This document shows, piece after piece, positions 59,116-64,000 of a stretch of 64,000 nucleotides of DNA. The notes beneath the pieces are model-generated. The model searched no databases. It was not told where the DNA came from and saw only the letters and a list, made by a program, of their open reading frames with translations. This stretch comes from Epiperipatus broadwayi. Lineage: Eukaryota; Onychophora; Udeonychophora; Euonychophora; Peripatidae. The position numbers and the translations under genes were made by a program. Numbering within the stretch: the stretch's first letter is position 1; each line of letters begins with the position of its first letter. The stretch spans positions 1,732,501 through 1,796,500 of the forward strand of contig JAQFVV010000017.1 in NCBI GenBank assembly GCA_028023455.1. Direction: 5' to 3'.

Positions 59116-61351
59116 GTTTCTATTTGGAAAGTTTAAAATTTTCTATACATTCAACATTCACTCATAAATGATGGAAATAGTTCAACATATCACATCTTAT
59201 AACTATATGCATATTATGTAAATTAACAATTCAAAACTAACTATATGCATGTTATGTAAAATAACAGTTCATAACATCTTCATGGGCACATATTGTATAT
59301 ATTAACTATATAAAGCAAAATATAAATCTTTTTTTTACTGATACAATAGTCATAACTTCATTAACTCAGATATATTAGTGGGGCTTCTGGTACAGAATCA
59401 AGTTACTGTCCATGAAAACAAATAGAAATAAATTTCCAGGGAATTCTTTTCTAAATTCATAAAACTGCACACGGCAGCCAACAATAAATGGCTATATTAT
59501 AATCAATACTATTTCAGAATATAAATGCCTGTCGGTCTCTACATTTATCTTTTTAAATCACTTTGGTAATATTCAGCTATGATCAATCCAAACTGCATAT
59601 GCCATTGACAATAAAAATGCAAATTATTTCTTCTGAGGATATTAATCAAAATCCATTTTCTTTATTCAATATTATCTTTAATCAAGATGAGATTCTAAAG
59701 TTTTATACCTTCCAAATATCTCTTTTACATTTCCAAAATAATAACTCAACATTTTTATCTCATTTCCAAATAATAAAATAATTTTTTCCCAAAAGCATAT
59801 ATTTAATGCTTCGAATTCTGAATTATAAACAAAGGTTCATACACACATTTATATATTAATGTTAAATGGATTAATCCTGATTTAATGTCCATATGCAGGC
59901 AAATTTTATTCTGTTGTCTATTCAGCAAGCTAATTTTCTTTAAAATCTTTTTTTTTTTAGCATATAAAATCATGCATGTTAATTAAAAAACATTTTTTTT
60001 TACCTAAAGGTTCATTAATTAAGGGTAACATAAAATAATGCATCATATTTATACACTTAAACATCTTTCTATTTATTTATTTTTTCAATCTTGATTAATT
60101 TATTACATAATATTATTATGGCAGAATTACTTTCTCCATAAAGAAAATGCAGTAGAATATATATATATATAAGCAGTTTTTTTTCTTTACCAAAATAATT
60201 ATATTAAGAGTGAAAGAAAAGCAAATTACATCTACAATATTTCTAAATCTTTAAATGCTTGCTTGATTTTTCATTTTGTTTCTTTTTAAAGTTCAATAAA
60301 AGTGCTACGTAGCTTTTGATTGGGTAGCAGATTTCCAGGCAATTTTTAAACCTTGTGCAAGGAACCATATGCAGTAATGTTCGCATTCAACTTTTTTTAT
60401 GTTAACAGTTTTAGACGATTTGAGGTTGATTAATAGTAAGTAAGCGGGGAAGGCAATACTCAATATACTACTTTAGAGCTGAAGCGAACCATCCAAGAAA
60501 CAGAGATTCTTAGGATTTTTCACTTATTCATTCATGGTTTTTTTTTTCCAATTATCATATATTTTAGTTAGCATTGAAATTTTGCTGGTGCTCACAGTGG
60601 CTATAATATGAGTTCTTTTCCAAACTATCTGGTGTAGGAAGAAGTACAGGGAATATAACAGTGAGACTATTTTCTAGAACTGGAAGCACTCTGAATGCCT
60701 AACACGAATCATTTTGATCTTTATATAACATCACAAGATATTACTTTTCTATTATAACATTATTTCTATTTTATATGTAAATGAAAAATAGGTCTAGGTT
60801 ATTTATTATGTCCACATATGAAGTAGTTTTGATCCAATTAATTAACTAATTACAAAAAGAAACTAATTGAAATAAATTTGATAATGACTTAAAATTGCAA
60901 AACACTTCTTTTTCAATCAATAAAAAAAATTATTTGGAAAAAAATGTTTCCAGAATGGAAATTAGATTTTTTTACTAGTTAAAGTAATATTGGAAATTTT
61001 CACAAATAAACACAGACACACTAATAATTTAATGTATAGATGCATATGTAATAAAGTGAATCCTTGAATTATTAGTATGAAATTTATTTAAAATTATGAC
61101 TAAATAAGCTATACTCTAGATCTCTTATCTTTTTTAACAAAATTATACTATTATTGCCTGATTTCGGCAATCGATTAAAATTGCTATGTGTGTTTTTCAT
61201 TAATTAATATTTTTTGTAAATAAATTCAATATTATGACTAGTATTCTTATTAATATAAATAGCTATAATAATACAGTTAATAATTTATTTTATTTTGATT
61301 GTTTTACATTATGATTATTAATTTGAATGATTTTTTTTTCTTTTTTTACAG
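59116..61351. other. Intronic, ending in the acceptor of the second RUVBL1 exon
   Basis: AT-rich with a (TA)n run near 60155-60170. No gene or recognisable repeat. The pyrimidine tract 61330-61347 and CAG end the intron. Confidence 0.5.
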
Positions 61352-61396
61352 AGACAAGGTCGGTCAGATACTTTTGCAACAGAATTTGATCTTGAG
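61352..61396 (+). CDS. RUVBL1: RUVBL1 (Pontin) 45-nt exon
   Basis: Fifteen codons, RQGRSDTFATEFDLE, directly continuing the exon ending ...NSGAVK at 3577; animal RUVBL1 proteins read RQGR(S/C)DT(F/Y)ATEFDLE here. The acceptor is TTTTTTTACAG and the donor GAG|GTAAGAA, both strong. The exon is phase 0 at both ends and so short that it would be missed by ab initio gene finders. The next residues (usually A/T-EEYVPLPKG) should lie in an exon beyond 64000, since none was found in 61397-64000. Confidence 0.93.
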
Positions 61397-63004
61397 GTAA
61401 GAACTATTTTTAATAAAAAAATTTTTTTTTTAGTTTACGAACTAAATTTGATTTTAATCTTCAAAAGTATTAAAAATTATTTTTTGAATTATTTTTCTTA
61501 TATAAATACCTTTCAGATACTTTTTTTTTTTTTTTTTACAATATTCATATACGCAGTAAATTATGGCATTCTTTCCTTTTTTTTTTTTATTTCCCCATAT
61601 CTTTCATTTATTCTTTTTGGTCCCAAAATATTTTTTTCCAGCTTCATTTTTTTGAATTGTTTGCTTATGTTCATTGATGGAAAACCATGGTTGGGGAAGT
61701 CTATTTTTCTGCAAGAATTTTTTTTTTTTTAATTTTGAATATTACTATATATACATATTGTAATTAATTTATTAATTATTGAATAATACTTTGCAAATCA
61801 GATTTTCATAATTTCTTATTATAAATAAGCAATAACAATCCTAAAATGCCTTGTAAAATAAGATTGCGCATAAAAAATAAACCATTTTACAGAATTCCTA
61901 TGGGGGAAAAATAATTTGTTAATTTAAATTCAATATATATATAAATTGAGTAGTAAAAGTAAACCTTAAATTGGAAAAAGTGTTAATCAAAGAGTAATCA
62001 TTTTACATAGCATATTATTTTTTTTAAAAAATACTAACCTGTTGATAAATACACTGTTTAAAAACATTTTCTTAACTATAACTTTAAGAGAAAAAAAAAT
62101 TATGATTTTTCCACTACTGATCACAATTTGTTTCTTATGAAGCTACAGAATATTTCCTGAATCATGATTTGTTCAATTAAAATAAAGCATGAAGAAAAAA
62201 TAAATAAATAAAACTAACCATAACATTTTAAAATTAAATAAAAAAATTTATTTAACACAATGTACACTTTGAAATTTATTTTTTATTTACTTTATATTCA
62301 ATTATTAAATATGTATTATTTTTGTAATTTTTTTTGTAGCACTTATATGTATTTTTTTAAAAAAAATCGCATACTTTTTTATTTACATAAATGCAATGAA
62401 ATTAAATAAAATGTAGATAAAGAAATGTTATGTATGGCTGATTGCTGTAATTTTAATAAGTATGTAAATGATTAAATCTTTTTTTTTGCTGATCTATATT
62501 TATGATAAAACCATCTATTATTTTGAATAAGTCACACAAATTACGATAGTAATGATTTAAAATTGAAAAAGTAAATGGTATTTTAAATTTAGTTTAGTAA
62601 CCTTTGATCATATAAAATTGATTATTAGCTGCATAGTGTATGAAATCATTTTTTTCCTCAAAATAACTTGCCATTACAATGATTCTTTTGCCCTAGGCAC
62701 TGACTAAATGTATATGTAGATTAACTAATGTGCAGATTTTATAACTAAATTATTATAATACTTTGTTGTTGTATATGATTAAAGAATGATACTTAGATTG
62801 CAGAATGCAATTGGCATTTTTTATTTATTTTGTAATTATCAAAAATGAAAATCTTAGTTACTTTAATTTTTACTATATTACTAAATTTTTAACCACAATT
62901 ATTACGTGTGTTTATAGCTACATAATTACTTTTATCAATATTATTATTATTATTACTATTTTTTCTTCATTATTTACATCTTTTACAGAAAGTAACTTTC
63001 TATT
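61397..63004. other. Next RUVBL1 intron, no gene seen
   Basis: AT-rich sequence after the donor at 61397, with T-runs (61519-61537, 61582-61590, 61720-61730). No exon with the expected EEYVPLPKG continuation is present. Confidence 0.5.
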
Positions 63005-63960
63005 AACTTAATATTATTTATTTATAAATCTATTTGGATATTCTTTATTTATAAAGTTTTCTTTTATTAAATTTATTGGTTTATTATAATTTTCTTTACT
63101 TGAACAGTAATTTACTGCTCTATTCATTCATGAATGTATAGCATTTATTTTATATTTGAATACCAATTAGTTATATTATTACCTATTTTACCTTTTTTTA
63201 CAAATTGATGTTTTCAATTTTATTTTTTCTTCTTTGATTTAATTATCTAAATATGCCAGACTATTGTTCTCTTCCCTTGCCACAGTAAATTTAACATTTC
63301 TATATATCTTATTAATATCATCAATAAATAAATTTGTCTTTGTCTTTTATTAAATATTAATAAATAATCGTCTACATATATTTTTGAAAAATTGTGCATT
63401 ATTATTTTCTAATATTATCATTTCTAAATTTTTCATGTAAATAGTACTCAGTACTTCACTCAATGCTTCTCCTATTAGTAAACCTTTTTTGTTTATAAAA
63501 ACTATTATTAAATTGAAATGTTATTTCTTTACAACATATTCTAGTTATCTCTTTCAATTGTTTTTTATATATTTCTTTGTTTATTATCTTCTTTATATCT
63601 ATTAAGTACTAAATTAAGTGCCTTCTCTAAATTAATATTTGTGTACATTGATACATCTATTTTTACTATTGTTAGATTATAATTACTGTATTCATTTACT
63701 ATATTTTTAATTTCACTTATTAACATTTTGTTATTTTTAATATATGTATTACAATTATTATCAATATATTTCGGTACTTTATTTTTAAACAATACAAGCC
63801 ACTTAGTGGCATTGTTGTTAGCCAAAACCACATTAATATGCCAGTTACGAGGCCCTTTAAGTGGTCTGTAAAACGGCTGTTTAATGTGGTTTGCGAATTT
63901 CTCGCAATCCTCATTTAGTCTTGCTGTGAATACTTGCATTTTTAATGCTTTACCATATCA
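63005..63960 (-). mobile_element. Penelope-like reverse transcriptase relic
   Basis: Minus strand. 63939-63565 has FYRPLKGPRNWHINVVLANN and VKIDVSMYTNINLEKALNL (RT motif A). Then in other frames come LIGEALSEVLSTIYMKNLE near 63470 (motif B) and KIYVDDYLLIF near 63385 (motif C). FTVAREENNSLAYLDN follows near 63290, then RAVNYCSSKENYNKPINLIK near 63110-63060. This order, including the post-RT 'NNSLxFLD' block, is that of Penelope-like elements, not LINEs. The terminal GIY-YIG domain is not seen before about 63005. The N terminus may continue past 64000. It has several stops and shifts. Confidence 0.85.
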
Positions 63961-64000
63961 TTTAAGGGTGTCCATATATAAAGCTAACTAATATTTTAAA

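Larger units (their letters stand above)
3578..61351 (+). other. RUVBL1: 57.8-kb intron of RUVBL1
   Basis: The interval runs from GTAGGTG at 3578 to the TTTTTTTACAG acceptor ending at 61351. Protein continuity supports it: the upstream exon ends in ...SGAVK and the downstream exon begins RQGRSDTFATEF, contiguous in RUVBL1 proteins. The intron is filled with transposable elements on both strands. I found no other host exon in it. Confidence 0.88.

Noticed and set aside
1-64000. Prokaryotic-type features (operons, CRISPR arrays, phage genes)
   Set aside because: The window has spliced exons of a eukaryotic gene and eukaryotic transposons only; the direct repeats are transposon subrepeats without CRISPR-like regular spacers.

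Overview
The window is AT-rich, intron-dominated animal nuclear DNA. The only host gene seen is RUVBL1 (Pontin, a RuvB-like AAA+ ATPase) on the + strand. It is represented by one 158-nt exon (3420-3577) and one 45-nt exon (61352-61396), separated by a 57.8-kb intron. The remaining intron sequence is almost all transposable-element wreckage. The protein segments are too conserved to name the species. The very large intron and the mix of CR1-like, RTE-like, Penelope-like, hAT and Merlin elements point to an invertebrate with a large repeat-rich genome (for example a chelicerate, cephalopod or cnidarian); that placement is inference.

Layout. 0.5-2.4 kb: degenerate RTE-type LINE (-). 3.4 kb: RUVBL1 exon. 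5.2-7.7 kb: degenerate LINE (+). 7.7-10.1 kb: 5' part of a CR1-like LINE, 'family A' (-). 11.0-12.2 kb: non-autonomous DNA transposon with terminal inverted repeats (TIRs) and a 6-unit minisatellite. 15.0-15.6 kb: inverted pair of a dispersed repeat, 'R1'. 17.5-18.1 kb: tandem, MITE-like repeat. 18.36-23.59 kb: large fold-back element with a second fold-back nested in it, itself interrupted by a LINE 3' end. 24.4 kb: tRNA-Gly-like sequence. 25.1-31.2 kb: nearly full-length but frameshifted LINE, 'family B' (-). 32.2 kb: GIY-YIG end of a Penelope-like element. 32.6-33.0 kb: reverse transcriptase (RT) scrap. 33.2-34.8 kb: hAT relic. 35.1-36.8 kb: R1 repeat array, first direct then inverted, carrying a hammerhead-like core. 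38.6-40.1 kb: family-B-like LINE relic. 40.9-48.0 kb: Merlin DNA transposon split by a nearly complete family A LINE whose 1139-codon ORF2 is open. 52.5 kb: tRNA-like SINE. 52.97-55.52 kb: complete Merlin element with TIRs and a target-site duplication (TSD). 55.6-58.3 kb: two opposed family A fragments. 58.9 kb: inverted tRNA-like hairpin. 61.35 kb: RUVBL1 exon. 63.0-64.0 kb: Penelope-like RT (-).

No cooperating gene set or operon is present. What stands out is the nesting (a LINE inside Merlin, a fold-back inside a fold-back, a repeat inside the RTE element), the PHD plus SGNH-esterase ORF1 of the CR1-like family, the shared TIR core of three DNA transposons, and the ribozyme-like motif conserved in the R1 repeats.
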